Assembly (NCBI RefSeq): GCF_008271295.1
Contig: NZ_VTOY01000004.1
Span: forward strand, 124,001-188,000
Direction: 5' to 3'
From: Pseudoselenomonas ruminis
Lineage (GTDB): Bacteria; Bacillota; Negativicutes; Selenomonadales; Selenomonadaceae
Length of the DNA: 64,000 bases
Shown here: positions 30,910 through 40,089 of the stretch, piece by piece
Layout: every line of letters begins with the position of its first letter
Numbering within the stretch: the first letter of the stretch is position 1
The notes under the pieces: generated by a model
Told to the model about the DNA's origin: nothing
The model's database searches: none
What the model saw: the letters and a program-made list of their open reading frames with translations, nothing else
Translations under genes and position numbers: made by a program

Positions 30910-31272
30910 TCAGAAATTACGCAAATCCGGGCGCAATTCCTGGGCACGCCCCATATAGACATGCTGAATCTCCGACTGTTTGCGTTCCGTATCTACTAAT
31001 AACAGCACACGGATACAATGGTCCATCGATTCATCAATTGCACACTGGCGCGTATCAAACAGCGGAACCAAATCAAAGCCAGGAAGCTGGCGGGCACCCG
31101 TAGATGGGAACGCGGCCGTAAGGTCATCCGTTGCAGAAAAAATAACTGCCCCAATGTCCTCTGCCTGCACTTTATTACGACGCAAAATCTGCGACAGTAA
31201 AATTCTGGCAGCCTGCCATATTTCTTCTTTTTTATTTTCACCAACGGTGATAGCACCACGAATGCCTCTCAT
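30910..31272 (-). CDS. aroH: AroH-type chorismate mutase with altered active-site residues
   Basis: This enzyme turns chorismate into prephenate for phenylalanine and tyrosine synthesis. The 120-residue protein aligns without gaps to B. subtilis AroH: MRGIRGAITV at the start, SATDDLTAAFPS, CIRVLLLVDTE, and HVYMGRAQELRPDL at the end. Catalytic Arg7, Arg90 and Tyr108 of that enzyme correspond to R5, R88 and Y106. Glu78 is replaced by Gln76, while Cys75 is replaced by Asp73, so the negative charge seems to have moved three residues. It precedes no other aro gene and follows the UbiB gene by 14 bases. Confidence 0.92.
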   Translation of the reverse strand: MRGIRGAITVGENKKEEIWQAARILLSQILRRNKVQAEDIGAVIFSATDDLTAAFPSTGARQLPGFDLVPLFDTRQCAIDESMDHCIRVLLLVDTERKQSEIQHVYMGRAQELRPDLRNF

Positions 31273-31286
31273 GGTTTTTCTCCTCC

Positions 31287-32888
31287 TTAACGGCCTTTAT
31301 GAATTTCCCATATTATACGCATACTGAGTATGAACGCTATCAAATACCCCACAAAACCAAGCAGCGGAATCTCCATGATTTTGGGCGTCATTTGCGTTGT
31401 ACAAATCGTACTGGATCCTAAAAGCAAAGCTGCCACCAGCAATGCCAATATGAGCTTATTAATCATCTGGTCAAATTTTCGCAGTGGTTCCTCGGACCCC
31501 GTAAGATCCAGATTTACCTTTGTCTGGCCACTCATAGTCATTTTCAGAATATCTGAAATCTGCTCAGGAAGCTGGGCCGATTTCCTTAGAAGCAGGAAGC
31601 CCTCCCGCTTGGCCTTGTCCAGCTCATCCCGCCAATGGAAATGCTTCTTATAATCCAAAGCAAGACTTTTGGCAAAGATTTCCACGAAGCTGACTTTAGG
31701 GCAGCACATTCGCATAACGCCCTCTACGGTCAGCACGCCGCGGGCAAACATCGATAATCCCTGCGGGCAGCCAATGTGATGAACTCGCATGAGGTTCATG
31801 ATTTGACGAGTCAATACGCCCATCTGCAAATCACTAAAATCCAGCGAACCATATTGGGAGAGCATTGCATCAATATCCTGATACAGTGCCGTGTGATTGA
31901 TTTTCCCCCGGACTACGCCCAGTGAAAGAACCGCCGCCTTCATCTCAAATGTATCATGACTTGTCAAAGCAAACACCGCTTTGCGGATTGCCGCCCGGTC
32001 GCGGCCGGAAAGCCGTCCGACCATGCCCAAATCCAGCCAGACAATCCGGCCATTTCGTATCCAGATATTTCCCGGATGGGGGTCGGCGTGGAAAAAACCA
32101 TCTTCAATAATCTGCTTGACGTAGTTTTCTCCTAACCGGTGCCCCAACTGGTCAATATCATAGCCTCGGCTTTTGAGCTGATCAAAATCATCGATACGGA
32201 TTCCTTCGACAGATTCCATCACCAGAATGTGCTGGGTCGACAACTGCCGATAAACATGGGGACAGGAAATATACTCGACATCGCGGTTCAAATGCTGGAA
32301 TTCCTCAATATGGTCAGCTTCCATAAGAAAGTCCATTTCCTGCTTAGCAATGGTCCACATCTCATCCAGCACCATATTAAAGTCTACGACATCCTGCGAA
32401 TGGCTCACAATCTTTAAAAGCGTTGCCGCTCGTTTCAACAGGACAATATCCTGATTCATGATGTCGTAAATCCCCGGCCGTTGAACTTTGACTACTACCT
32501 TCTCGCCAGTGGTCAAAATTGCCCGATGAACCTGCGCAATGCTGGCTGACCCCAGAGCCTCTTCATCGATATAGGAAAAAATCTTATTCCAGCGCCGGCT
32601 GTATTCCCGTTCGATTACCTCGAGGATAACCGAAAACGGCAGTGGTTTGGCCGACGATTGCAGCTTCATCAGTTCATCACAATACTCCGGCGGTAAAAAG
32701 TCCGGCCGCATGCTCATGACCTGCCCAAGCTTTACAAACGTAGGCCCCAAATCTTCCAACACCAGCCGCAGCTTGGCAGGCGTCATGCCACGAACGACAT
32801 CGCGTTTGCGCAAAACACCAACCATCCCCCGCAGTCTGGCAGTAGCTCCGGCATCTTCTATTTTATTTTGAAAGAAATCTCCAAGCAT
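31287..32888 (-). CDS. UbiB/ABC1 (AarF) family protein kinase-like protein
   Basis: This family has an atypical protein-kinase fold and in respiring bacteria supports ubiquinone synthesis; its role in anaerobes is unclear. The 533-residue protein has the family KxGQ motif (TFVKLGQVMSMRPDFLPPEY), the Ala-rich loop LGSASIAQVHRA, VVVKVQRPG, and the HADPHPGNI...WLDLGMVG metal and catalytic site. Two hydrophobic helices at the C-terminus would anchor it in the membrane. The ATG at 32888 has GAAGGAG upstream; a TTG six codons earlier overlaps that site. It lies between the ABC-F gene and aroH with short gaps. Confidence 0.93.
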   Translation of the reverse strand: MLGDFFQNKIEDAGATARLRGMVGVLRKRDVVRGMTPAKLRLVLEDLGPTFVKLGQVMSMRPDFLPPEYCDELMKLQSSAKPLPFSVILEVIEREYSRRWNKIFSYIDEEALGSASIAQVHRAILTTGEKVVVKVQRPGIYDIMNQDIVLLKRAATLLKIVSHSQDVVDFNMVLDEMWTIAKQEMDFLMEADHIEEFQHLNRDVEYISCPHVYRQLSTQHILVMESVEGIRIDDFDQLKSRGYDIDQLGHRLGENYVKQIIEDGFFHADPHPGNIWIRNGRIVWLDLGMVGRLSGRDRAAIRKAVFALTSHDTFEMKAAVLSLGVVRGKINHTALYQDIDAMLSQYGSLDFSDLQMGVLTRQIMNLMRVHHIGCPQGLSMFARGVLTVEGVMRMCCPKVSFVEIFAKSLALDYKKHFHWRDELDKAKREGFLLLRKSAQLPEQISDILKMTMSGQTKVNLDLTGSEEPLRKFDQMINKLILALLVAALLLGSSTICTTQMTPKIMEIPLLGFVGYLIAFILSMRIIWEIHKGR

Positions 32889-32920
32889 AATGCCAGACTC
32901 CTTCAAGAATGACTCCGTGA

Positions 32921-34540
32921 TTATTTCTTATATTTTTCAGCCAGCTGCTGTTTAACCGTCTCATTGGAAAGATAATCATCATAAGTCGAGACACGGTCCA
33001 CAACACCATCCGGCGTGATTTCGATAATGCGGTTGGCAATGGTCTGCACAAACTCATGGTCATGCGACGTAAAGAGAGCCGTATGGTTGAACGCAATCAT
33101 ACCATTATTGAGAGCTGTAATCGACTCAAGGTCAAGATGGTTGGTCGGCTCATCCAGAATCAGGACGTTAGCTCCCGAAAGCATCATGCGGGAAAGCATG
33201 CAGCGTACGCGCTCACCGCCCGAAAGGACCGAAGCTTTCTTAAGGCTTTCCTCACCGGAGAACAGCATACGTCCCAGGAAACCGCGAACAAAGGTCTCAT
33301 CCGGGTCTTTGGAATACTGGCGAAGCCAATCTACCAGACTCAGGTCAACGCCATCGAAATATTTGCTGTTATCCGCCGGAAGATAAGCACGGGTCGTCGT
33401 AACACCCCATTTGAACGTACCGGCATCCGGCTCCTCTTCTCCCATGAGAATTTTAAAGAGCATCGTCTTGCCAATGGTATTTGGACCAACAAACGCAACC
33501 TTATCGCCCTTCTTCAACGTAAAGCTGACATTTTTCAGGACCTGCTCACCGTCAACTGTCTTGCAAAGACCATCTACCTGCAGCAGCTGGTCGCCAGCTT
33601 CACGGTCCGGCGAAAAAGCAATATACGGATAGCGGCGCGAAGACGGCTTGATGTCTTCAACCTGAATCTTATCGAGCAATTTTTTGCGGCTCGTGGCCTG
33701 CTTGGATTTAGCAGCGTTAGCGGCAAAGCGGGCGATGAAGGCCTGCAGCTCTTTGATTTTCTCCTCAGCCTTCTTGTTCTGCTCTTTCTGCAGCTGCAAT
33801 GCCAATTGGCTGGACTGGTACCAGAAATCATAGTTACCGGTATAGAGTTTGATTTCGCCAAAGTCAACATCGCAGATATGCGTGCAGACCTGATTGAGGA
33901 AATGACGGTCATGCGATACGACGATAACCGTATTCTCAAAGCCAGCCAGGAAGTTTTCCAGCCAGTTGATGGATTCGACGTCGAGATGGTTGGTCGGCTC
34001 GTCCAGCAGAAGGATATCCGGATTACCGAAAAGGGCTTGCGCCAAAAGTACACGAACCTTCTCCTTAGCCGTAAGTTCCGACATCATCATCTCATGCTCA
34101 GCATCCGGAATACCGAGACCATTGAGCAGACGTGCCGCCTCGGATTCAGCGTCCCAACCGTTGAGCTCAGCGAACTCGGCTTCAAGTTCCGAAGCCTTCA
34201 TACCATCTTCTTCACTGAAATCCGGTTTCGCGTAAAGGGCATCCTTCTCATCCATAATCTGGACGAGGCGTTTATTGCCCATGATTACCGTACGAAGAAC
34301 CTGATACTCGTCAAACGCATAATGATCCTGCTGCAAAACAGAAAGGCGCTCGCCCGGCGTAATCTCGATATGACCACCGGTCGGCTCAATCTCGCCGGAC
34401 AGCAATTTCAAAAAGGTCGATTTACCTGCACCATTGGCACCGATAATACCATAGCAATTCCCCGGCGTGAATTTGAGGTTGACATCCTTGTACAGGACAC
34501 GCTTGCCGAACTGGAGGCTCACATTGTTGGTTGTAATCAT
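32921..34540 (-). CDS. ABC-F family ATPase (YbiT-like)
   Basis: ABC-F proteins have two ATPase domains and no membrane part; they bind the ribosomal E site and ease stalling or, in some cases, give antibiotic resistance. The 539-residue protein has Walker A GANGAGKST and GPNTIGKTM, Walker B LLLDEPTNHLDVES and LILDEPTNHLDLES, and a charged linker of about 60 residues with FAANAAKSKQATSRKKLLDK. Overall it closely resembles E. coli YbiT, including the C-terminal end ITPDGVVDRVSTYDDYL. A housekeeping translation role is more likely than resistance. Confidence 0.93.
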   Translation of the reverse strand: MITTNNVSLQFGKRVLYKDVNLKFTPGNCYGIIGANGAGKSTFLKLLSGEIEPTGGHIEITPGERLSVLQQDHYAFDEYQVLRTVIMGNKRLVQIMDEKDALYAKPDFSEEDGMKASELEAEFAELNGWDAESEAARLLNGLGIPDAEHEMMMSELTAKEKVRVLLAQALFGNPDILLLDEPTNHLDVESINWLENFLAGFENTVIVVSHDRHFLNQVCTHICDVDFGEIKLYTGNYDFWYQSSQLALQLQKEQNKKAEEKIKELQAFIARFAANAAKSKQATSRKKLLDKIQVEDIKPSSRRYPYIAFSPDREAGDQLLQVDGLCKTVDGEQVLKNVSFTLKKGDKVAFVGPNTIGKTMLFKILMGEEEPDAGTFKWGVTTTRAYLPADNSKYFDGVDLSLVDWLRQYSKDPDETFVRGFLGRMLFSGEESLKKASVLSGGERVRCMLSRMMLSGANVLILDEPTNHLDLESITALNNGMIAFNHTALFTSHDHEFVQTIANRIIEITPDGVVDRVSTYDDYLSNETVKQQLAEKYKK

Positions 34541-34591
34541 TTCGTCTTTAGTTCCCTTCTTGGTATATATGAATACTTGTTATATCGTTAT

Positions 34592-35380
34592 TTACTTCGT
34601 CAGCATAGCCCGAAACATGCTCATGATGCTCTGACCATAGCTGTATCCCGGCACTGCCCAGCGGCCATTGAGGTCTCCCCAATGACCAAGCGTAGTGGAG
34701 CCATACGAAGAACGAACCAACGCATAGCGCGGGTCAACCACCGTTGCCGACGGCTGGCGCGTAGATGCGTAAGCCAGCAAATGCTGAATCTGTGCGCGCA
34801 CACCCATCCGTGCCGAATCAAAATAAGCACCCTTTACCTGGCTGCTCGTAGTGCCCAGCCCGCAATAGTTGTTCTGGTCCGGCGTAACCGTACCACCGTA
34901 ACGGAAAAAGCCCGTTTCCTTCAAAGCCTGTGCGAACGCAACATCGGGACGAATGCCCTCCCGAGCCCCTTCTTCGTAATAATAGGAGACCAGCTCCTGC
35001 GGCGTTACCGAAATATTCGGGGTCGGATTGACGCTGAGCAGATAATCCACACACTGCTGCTGACTCGCCATCGGCGTACCAATAATAGAATCATCGTACT
35101 CGGAAACGGTCGTCGGTACGCTGACAGATGATGACACCGATTCTTCGGCACCCTTTTTGTGCGCATTCAAAATGGCATCAATGCGCTCCTGAAACATCTG
35201 CTTCTCTGCGTTACGGGACACATTACGGCTGCTTCCCGTATTAACCGAACGCGTTGTCGTTACCATTGTCTGGTCTGTTCTGCTCGAATGACGCGCTTCA
35301 CCAAACGATGGCAGAGATAACACAAACACTCCTGCCAACGTACCGGCAACAATCATTTTCGGATAACGATTAAAACTCAC
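34592..35380 (-). CDS. Secreted glucosaminidase-domain cell-wall hydrolase
   Basis: The 262-residue protein starts at GTG (35380) after AAGGAGTG. A signal peptide (about residues 1-31, MIVAGTLAGVFVLSLPSFGEA) leads to a Ser/Thr-rich linker. The C-terminal glucosaminidase domain has PDVAFAQALKETGFFRYGG, whose Glu is the expected catalytic residue, and NNYCGLGTTSS. Enzymes of this family cut the glycan chains of peptidoglycan. It would act in the periplasm of this Gram-negative-walled Firmicute. Confidence 0.87.
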   Translation of the reverse strand: MSFNRYPKMIVAGTLAGVFVLSLPSFGEARHSSRTDQTMVTTTRSVNTGSSRNVSRNAEKQMFQERIDAILNAHKKGAEESVSSSVSVPTTVSEYDDSIIGTPMASQQQCVDYLLSVNPTPNISVTPQELVSYYYEEGAREGIRPDVAFAQALKETGFFRYGGTVTPDQNNYCGLGTTSSQVKGAYFDSARMGVRAQIQHLLAYASTRQPSATVVDPRYALVRSSYGSTTLGHWGDLNGRWAVPGYSYGQSIMSMFRAMLTK

Positions 35381-35432
35381 GAAATGTACACTCCTTAATC
35401 TTCTCACTAATTTCTCTTCTATTTAATGAAGC

Positions 35433-36719
35433 TCATAGAGCTGCATATACAAAATAAAGGATAAACAAAACTGCTAGCAGCCATGAAACGGCAGGAATCC
35501 TGCTGCTCTCACCAGCTGCCCCACGCAACAGACAATAGCCAATAACAGAGCTCCCGAGTCCTGCGGCCATACTGCCCGAAAGCGGCATAATCAGTAGTAC
35601 GCCAACCGCCGCCACTAGTTCAGGCAGGCTCCATTCTACAGGATTACGGTCGAATTCACTCAGCATGCGCTGTATCAGCATTAAGCCAGCCCCCACCAAT
35701 ACAGGAACTATCATCACGGGAAAATCCGCCATGGAACGCAGTACCGGTCCACAAAACAGGGCTGCCGCCAATACCAGTGAGGTTCCTATAACGGTCAAAA
35801 AGCCTCGACCACCACAAATACTGCCCACAACCGATAGTGGCGACAGCGATACCGGAAGACTTCCTCCCAACGACGAAACGCCCCCCACGGCAAAAATTGC
35901 CGCCAGTGATTTTTCCTTCTTTGGTGGCTCAACAGGAAGCACCTGCAGGCAAGACCAATTCATGCTGCCCCACATGACCAATAGCGTGAGCACCGCAGCT
36001 GCCATATTTACCGTCTCAGCCTCATTGCCCGGCAACAGATTCAGCTGCCAGGCAACCTTATCCAAGCCCTCGGGAAGCATAAACGGCGCATCGGGAAAAG
36101 CCCAAAAGCCTTCGGCCAGGGATACAGCCGCTGTAAGCACAAAGCCCCAAAGCAAAGCCCCGCGAAACTGCATCGCCATCATAGCTAAGGTGAGCAAAAT
36201 CCCCATAAGACCTAAGTATGCCATAGGATCCTGAAAATTACCTAACATCGAAACGGTCCACGGAGAGCGGATAAGGATTCGGGACTTTATCAACCCCATG
36301 ACAATAAGCATAACGCCAATCCCACCAGGAATCAATCGGCCGATAACCGAAGGAACCGCCCCGCTAAAATACCTGCCAATAGCAGGAACCGACAAAAGCA
36401 TGCCCAGCACGGAGGCCGCACCCCCCGCCCCCAAAAGCTGCTGCCAGGAAAGCCCCTGGGATATTCCCACCAGATATACCAGATAACTGGTCAGCGCTGC
36501 CGACGGCATCACCGCCACCGGCAAATGCATCAGCCCCATGACGAGCGTTCCTAAAAGTGCGGCTAAAATAGCAGCTGTATATGCACCGGCAAAGTCCATG
36601 CCCACTTCACGGAGCATAAGCGGCACCAGAACAAACACCGGAATCATAGCAGCTCCCATAACAATGCCGGCGCCAAAATCCTGCCATCTATCCTGTTGCT
36701 CTCCCCCATGAACTGTCAT
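35433..36719 (-). CDS. Divergent NCS2 (AzgA-like) permease
   Basis: The 428-residue protein has about twelve hydrophobic segments and the layout of AzgA-type purine transporters. EVGMDFAGAYTAAILAALLG matches the first helices and GGRGFLTVIGTSLVLAAALF the later ones. Two substrate motifs differ from AzgA: the GMGLNAFFTY-type segment reads SAALTSYLVY (residues 73-82), and the TTSYIES-type segment reads PVSLSPL (residues 289-295), which loses the substrate-binding Glu. The substrate is therefore uncertain. The start ATG follows GGGAAAGGTG; it is divergent from the plus-strand gene at 36863. Confidence 0.8.
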   Translation of the reverse strand: MTVHGGEQQDRWQDFGAGIVMGAAMIPVFVLVPLMLREVGMDFAGAYTAAILAALLGTLVMGLMHLPVAVMPSAALTSYLVYLVGISQGLSWQQLLGAGGAASVLGMLLSVPAIGRYFSGAVPSVIGRLIPGGIGVMLIVMGLIKSRILIRSPWTVSMLGNFQDPMAYLGLMGILLTLAMMAMQFRGALLWGFVLTAAVSLAEGFWAFPDAPFMLPEGLDKVAWQLNLLPGNEAETVNMAAAVLTLLVMWGSMNWSCLQVLPVEPPKKEKSLAAIFAVGGVSSLGGSLPVSLSPLSVVGSICGGRGFLTVIGTSLVLAAALFCGPVLRSMADFPVMIVPVLVGAGLMLIQRMLSEFDRNPVEWSLPELVAAVGVLLIMPLSGSMAAGLGSSVIGYCLLRGAAGESSRIPAVSWLLAVLFILYFVYAAL

Positions 36720-36802
36720 GAACTTTCACCTTTCCCATTATATAACAATTTTATTCTATCACACCCCGCATGAAAATAACAGTTTCCCGCGCGTATTTTC
36801 AG

Positions 36803-36830
36803 CTCACAGACACACTTTTAATGCTATAAT
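36803..36830 (+). promoter_or_regulatory. Promoter of the TVP38-phosphoesterase pair
   Basis: A perfect TATAAT (36825-36830) lies 16 bases after CTCACA (36803-36808), 32 bases before the start codon. Confidence 0.55.
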
Positions 36831-36862
36831 AGAAATTAAACACAGCAACAGGAGGTATTTTT

Positions 36863-37570
36863 TTGAAAACCAGATTTTCGATGGGAATGGTAAAAGCTGG
36901 CGCTGCTCTGGCAATTCTTCTGCTTTTTGCCATCATCCATCTTATCAATCCCGCTTTTTTGCCACACATGTTTGGCCTTTTGGCGCGCGGAGACATACAG
37001 GAAACTGCCAGCTATATCGCCTCATTTGGTTCCTGGGCAGTAGTATTCAGCTTTCTCCTGACGCTTTTCGTCAACGCCCTTGGCTTCCCGCCAGCCATCA
37101 TTTTCTCCACGGCCAACACCTTGATTTTCGGCATTGTCTGGGGGATTGTACTTTCGGTCATCGCCGAAACAATCGGCGTTGCCTTCAGTTTTATCCTGAT
37201 GCGCTTTTTCTTTCGTGATGCTGCAGAAAAAATCATCAGCAAGAACAAAACGCTGTCAAACATTGACAAATACAGTGGCAGCCGCGGGTTCGTGGTCATG
37301 CTGATTGCCCGCATGGTTCCCTACTTCCCATCGGTTATGCTCAATGCGCTCGGTGCTCTATCTGCCATGAGTTTCCGTGACTACGTCATCGCTTCATTTG
37401 TTGGCAAATTCCCCTCGACGGGAATCGAGGCCATCATCGGTCACGATACCATCACGCATCAGGAAGACCCGACGCGTCTTGTTGTCGTCATCATCTTTGC
37501 CATTCTGCTGATTGCCGGCGCCTGGTGGTATGAGCGAAGCGCCGCCAAAAAAGCAGCCAAGGACTTATAA
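36863..37570 (+). CDS. TVP38/TMEM64 family membrane protein, UUG start
   Basis: The 235-residue protein has about six hydrophobic segments and the VTT/SNARE-associated domain (FVNALGFPPAIIFSTANTLIFG, followed by VMLIARMVPYFPSVMLNALGAL and FVGKFPSTGIEAIIG). Relatives are thought to move lipids between membrane leaflets. The start is TTG at 36863, seven bases after AGGAGG; an ATG six codons on is an alternative. The phosphoesterase gene follows after 18 bases. Confidence 0.88.
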   Translation: MKTRFSMGMVKAGAALAILLLFAIIHLINPAFLPHMFGLLARGDIQETASYIASFGSWAVVFSFLLTLFVNALGFPPAIIFSTANTLIFGIVWGIVLSVIAETIGVAFSFILMRFFFRDAAEKIISKNKTLSNIDKYSGSRGFVVMLIARMVPYFPSVMLNALGALSAMSFRDYVIASFVGKFPSTGIEAIIGHDTITHQEDPTRLVVVIIFAILLIAGAWWYERSAAKKAAKDL

Positions 37571-37588
37571 GAAAGGAGGCCTTGCCTC

Positions 37589-38848
37589 ATGGAACTCACC
37601 CGAAGAAATTTTTTAAAGCGCTGCGGCCAATTACTTCTTGTTCTCGGGCTCGAAAATTTCGCCCCGTCTTTAGCAGCCGCCGCTGACGGCACGCTCCCCA
37701 TCAAATACCTCCGCCAAATCATCACGGAAAATCCAGCCAAAAGCCGCACCATCATGTGGCAAACCACCGAAGAACTTCCCGAATGCCGGCTGGAATACCG
37801 CAGTACCTATATTCCATTAAAAACGCACCCCGTCAGCTGTAAAAAACTCACGGAGGATAATACCACCAATTACTACTATACGGCCGAACTTACCGGACTC
37901 ACCCCAGCGGCCGATTACGAATACCGCATCATTTCCGGCAGCCGCGCCACGGGCTGGCATCACTTTACCACCTCGCCTGCTACCGTAACGGCCTTTTCCG
38001 CGCTGATATTCTGCGATTCCCAATGCGGGCAGGATTACTCCGTGTGGACGCGCACCCTTACCAGCGCTTGGCAGCGCCATCCCGAAGCTCATTTCTTTAC
38101 CGATATTGGCGACCTCACCGACAACGGCCAGTTAAACTGGCATTGGGAAAGTTTCTTTACGGCCATGGGCGATATTCCCGAGAACCATCTATTTGTCCCC
38201 GTAATGGGAAACCACGAATGTTACAGTCTCGATTGGAAATTCTGCCGTCCCGAGCGTTATCTTGACTCATTTACCCTGCCGAAAAACGGCAGCAGCCGCT
38301 ATCAGGGTTACTACTACTCTTATGATTACGGCCCCGTCCACTTTATTGTGTTGAATACCCAGATGCTCGAACTCAATGACTTTGCCCCAGGCCTGCTTCA
38401 GGAACAACTAAACTGGCTCAAGCAGGATGTGCACAACCATCAAAAGCCATGGCAGGTCGTACTCATGCACAAGGATATCCTCTCCTACGACGAATACCAG
38501 CAAGGCACCAAACAGGCTGGCGGCATCAGCGATGTCGGCCATGCCTTCATGAAAGCCTTTGATGAATTGCCCATCGACCTCGTGTTGACCGGTCATATGC
38601 ATACCTACCGCAACCGTGGCCATATCAAAAACATGAAACCAGCCGAGCAGGGACCGGTATACATCATGAGCGGTCCTGCCGGCAACGAACAGTATCATGT
38701 TCCCGCCGATGAAACCTATGACCGCAGTGCAATCTATCAGCCTACACCAGAAAATTATCTGGTTCTCGATGCCAGCACCACCAGCCTGGTGATAAAAGAT
38801 TACACCGCCAGCGGTGAACATATCGATACGGTAACACTAAAAAAATAA
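37589..38848 (+). CDS. Tat-exported purple acid phosphatase-like metallophosphoesterase
   Basis: The 419-residue protein begins MELTRRNFLKRCGQ, a textbook twin-arginine signal, followed by a hydrophobic stretch and AAAADG. A fibronectin-like N-terminal domain (about 40-135) precedes a two-metal phosphoesterase domain: DSQ near 143, GDLTDNG near 174, GNHE near 206, MHKD near 291 and GHMHTYRN near 334. The last motif is the GHxHxYxR type seen in purple acid phosphatases. It probably acts in the periplasm with its metal loaded in the cytoplasm. It is cotranscribed with the TVP38 protein and ends at a strong terminator. Confidence 0.9.
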   Translation: MELTRRNFLKRCGQLLLVLGLENFAPSLAAAADGTLPIKYLRQIITENPAKSRTIMWQTTEELPECRLEYRSTYIPLKTHPVSCKKLTEDNTTNYYYTAELTGLTPAADYEYRIISGSRATGWHHFTTSPATVTAFSALIFCDSQCGQDYSVWTRTLTSAWQRHPEAHFFTDIGDLTDNGQLNWHWESFFTAMGDIPENHLFVPVMGNHECYSLDWKFCRPERYLDSFTLPKNGSSRYQGYYYSYDYGPVHFIVLNTQMLELNDFAPGLLQEQLNWLKQDVHNHQKPWQVVLMHKDILSYDEYQQGTKQAGGISDVGHAFMKAFDELPIDLVLTGHMHTYRNRGHIKNMKPAEQGPVYIMSGPAGNEQYHVPADETYDRSAIYQPTPENYLVLDASTTSLVIKDYTASGEHIDTVTLKK

Positions 38849-38856
38849 CCGCAACG

Positions 38857-38886
38857 AAAAAAACTTCCCGATTGGGAAGTTTTTTT
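38857..38886. terminator. Bidirectional rho-independent terminator
   Basis: AAAAAACTTCCC and GGGAAGTTTTTT pair around GATT, with T-runs on both strands. It serves the phosphoesterase (plus) and the small gene after corA (minus), which converge here. Confidence 0.88.
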
Positions 38887-38897
38887 CATAATAAATT

Positions 38898-39122
38898 TCA
38901 GCAGGAACTATCTCCGAGAATCGGATGTTTAATAGGACGAAGGCTGCGAACCGTCACCAGACGCAACGCCTCACGCATCGTGACATCCTCACGTCCCTTT
39001 TCCGATTCATACACACAGATTGGCTGGGCCATCCCGACTTCGCTGCCGGGCATATAAACATATTCCTGATTCGCCGCATCACCAAAAATGACACCAGCTT
39101 TCAGTTTCGACTCGACCATCAT
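38898..39122 (-). CDS. Uncharacterised 74-residue protein downstream of corA
   Basis: The start MMVESKLKAGVIFGDAANQE follows GAGAGGGAA and lies 13 bases after the corA stop, and the frame ends just before a terminator. Its position makes it a real member of the corA transcript. The composition is soluble and mixed (YVYMPGSEVGMAQPICVYES, MREALRLVTVRSLRPIKHP). I do not recognise a family. A longer in-frame reading from 39194 overlaps corA and lacks a ribosome site. Confidence 0.7.
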   Translation of the reverse strand: MMVESKLKAGVIFGDAANQEYVYMPGSEVGMAQPICVYESEKGREDVTMREALRLVTVRSLRPIKHPILGDSSC

Positions 39123-39135
39123 AAGAAGTTCCCTC

Positions 39136-40089
39136 TCAAAACATATCTTTTTTCCACAACGCATAAGCACCAGACACGCTGATGCCGAAAGCAATAATCA
39201 TAACATAGAAGAAGCCATGACCGTCATCGGCAAACGGAACCGGCACATTCATGCCGAAAAAGCTCGATACAACCGTTGGAATAGCGATGATAATCGTCAT
39301 AGCGGCCAGGAATTTCATGACCAAATTCTGGTTATTAGCGATAATGGAGGTAAAGGTATCGGCCATGCGGGCCAGAATCTTGCTGTACATCTCCACCATT
39401 TCCTTGGCCTGCTTATTCTCGATAATAACATCCTCCAGCAGGTCTTCATCCTCATCATAGGCCTTGAGGATTGGCGTAAGCTGCGGATTGTTGCGCATGC
39501 GCATCAGTTTATCGAGCACCGCACCATTGGATCGGATAGCGGCATTAAAATAGGTCAAGCCCTTCTGTAGCTCCAACAAGCGCAGGATTTCGCTATTTTT
39601 CATATCATGACGAAGCTGTTCCTCGATTTCATCGGAAAGCTTGCTGATCTGGCGCAAATAACGCAGATAAAATGTCATAGACTTATAGAGAATCTGGAAT
39701 AAGAACCGGGTCTTTTTATACGTGCGGAACAGTTTGGCCGTGCGCTCGTTGAATTCAGCCATAACCGGCGTTTCCTCGAGGCATACAGTAATGATATATT
39801 CCTCAGTGACAATAATAGCCAACGGCAAAACATCATAGCTGTCCTGTCCGCGGCAAATTGCGACGTTGGTCAAGACCATGACCGAATCGTCTTCGACGTC
39901 CGTATGAGAGCGCTCTTCATCATCTAGTGCAGAGCGCAAAAAATCCGAATCTACCTCGGTCAGATTGCTGACTACCTTCAGCTCATAAGGCGTCGGATCA
40001 ACAATATTGATCCAGGCACCTTTTTCCAGCGTCTTCAAGGTGAGCTCCTGTAAAGGGCCACTCTCCATGGATTTATAAATCTGAAGCAT
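39136..40089 (-). CDS. corA: CorA-family magnesium/divalent cation transporter
   Basis: CorA proteins are pentameric channels for Mg2+ and sometimes Co2+ or Ni2+. The 317-residue protein has a large cytoplasmic N-terminal domain, a long helix with acidic EDEDLLEDVIIENKQAKEM, and two C-terminal transmembrane helices. The selectivity motif GMNVP follows the first, near residue 283. The protein ends KKDMF. It has a long, structured 5' leader (see 40090-40293) and is divergent from the tmRNA gene. Confidence 0.95.
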   Translation of the reverse strand: MLQIYKSMESGPLQELTLKTLEKGAWINIVDPTPYELKVVSNLTEVDSDFLRSALDDEERSHTDVEDDSVMVLTNVAICRGQDSYDVLPLAIIVTEEYIITVCLEETPVMAEFNERTAKLFRTYKKTRFLFQILYKSMTFYLRYLRQISKLSDEIEEQLRHDMKNSEILRLLELQKGLTYFNAAIRSNGAVLDKLMRMRNNPQLTPILKAYDEDEDLLEDVIIENKQAKEMVEMYSKILARMADTFTSIIANNQNLVMKFLAAMTIIIAIPTVVSSFFGMNVPVPFADDGHGFFYVMIIAFGISVSGAYALWKKDMF

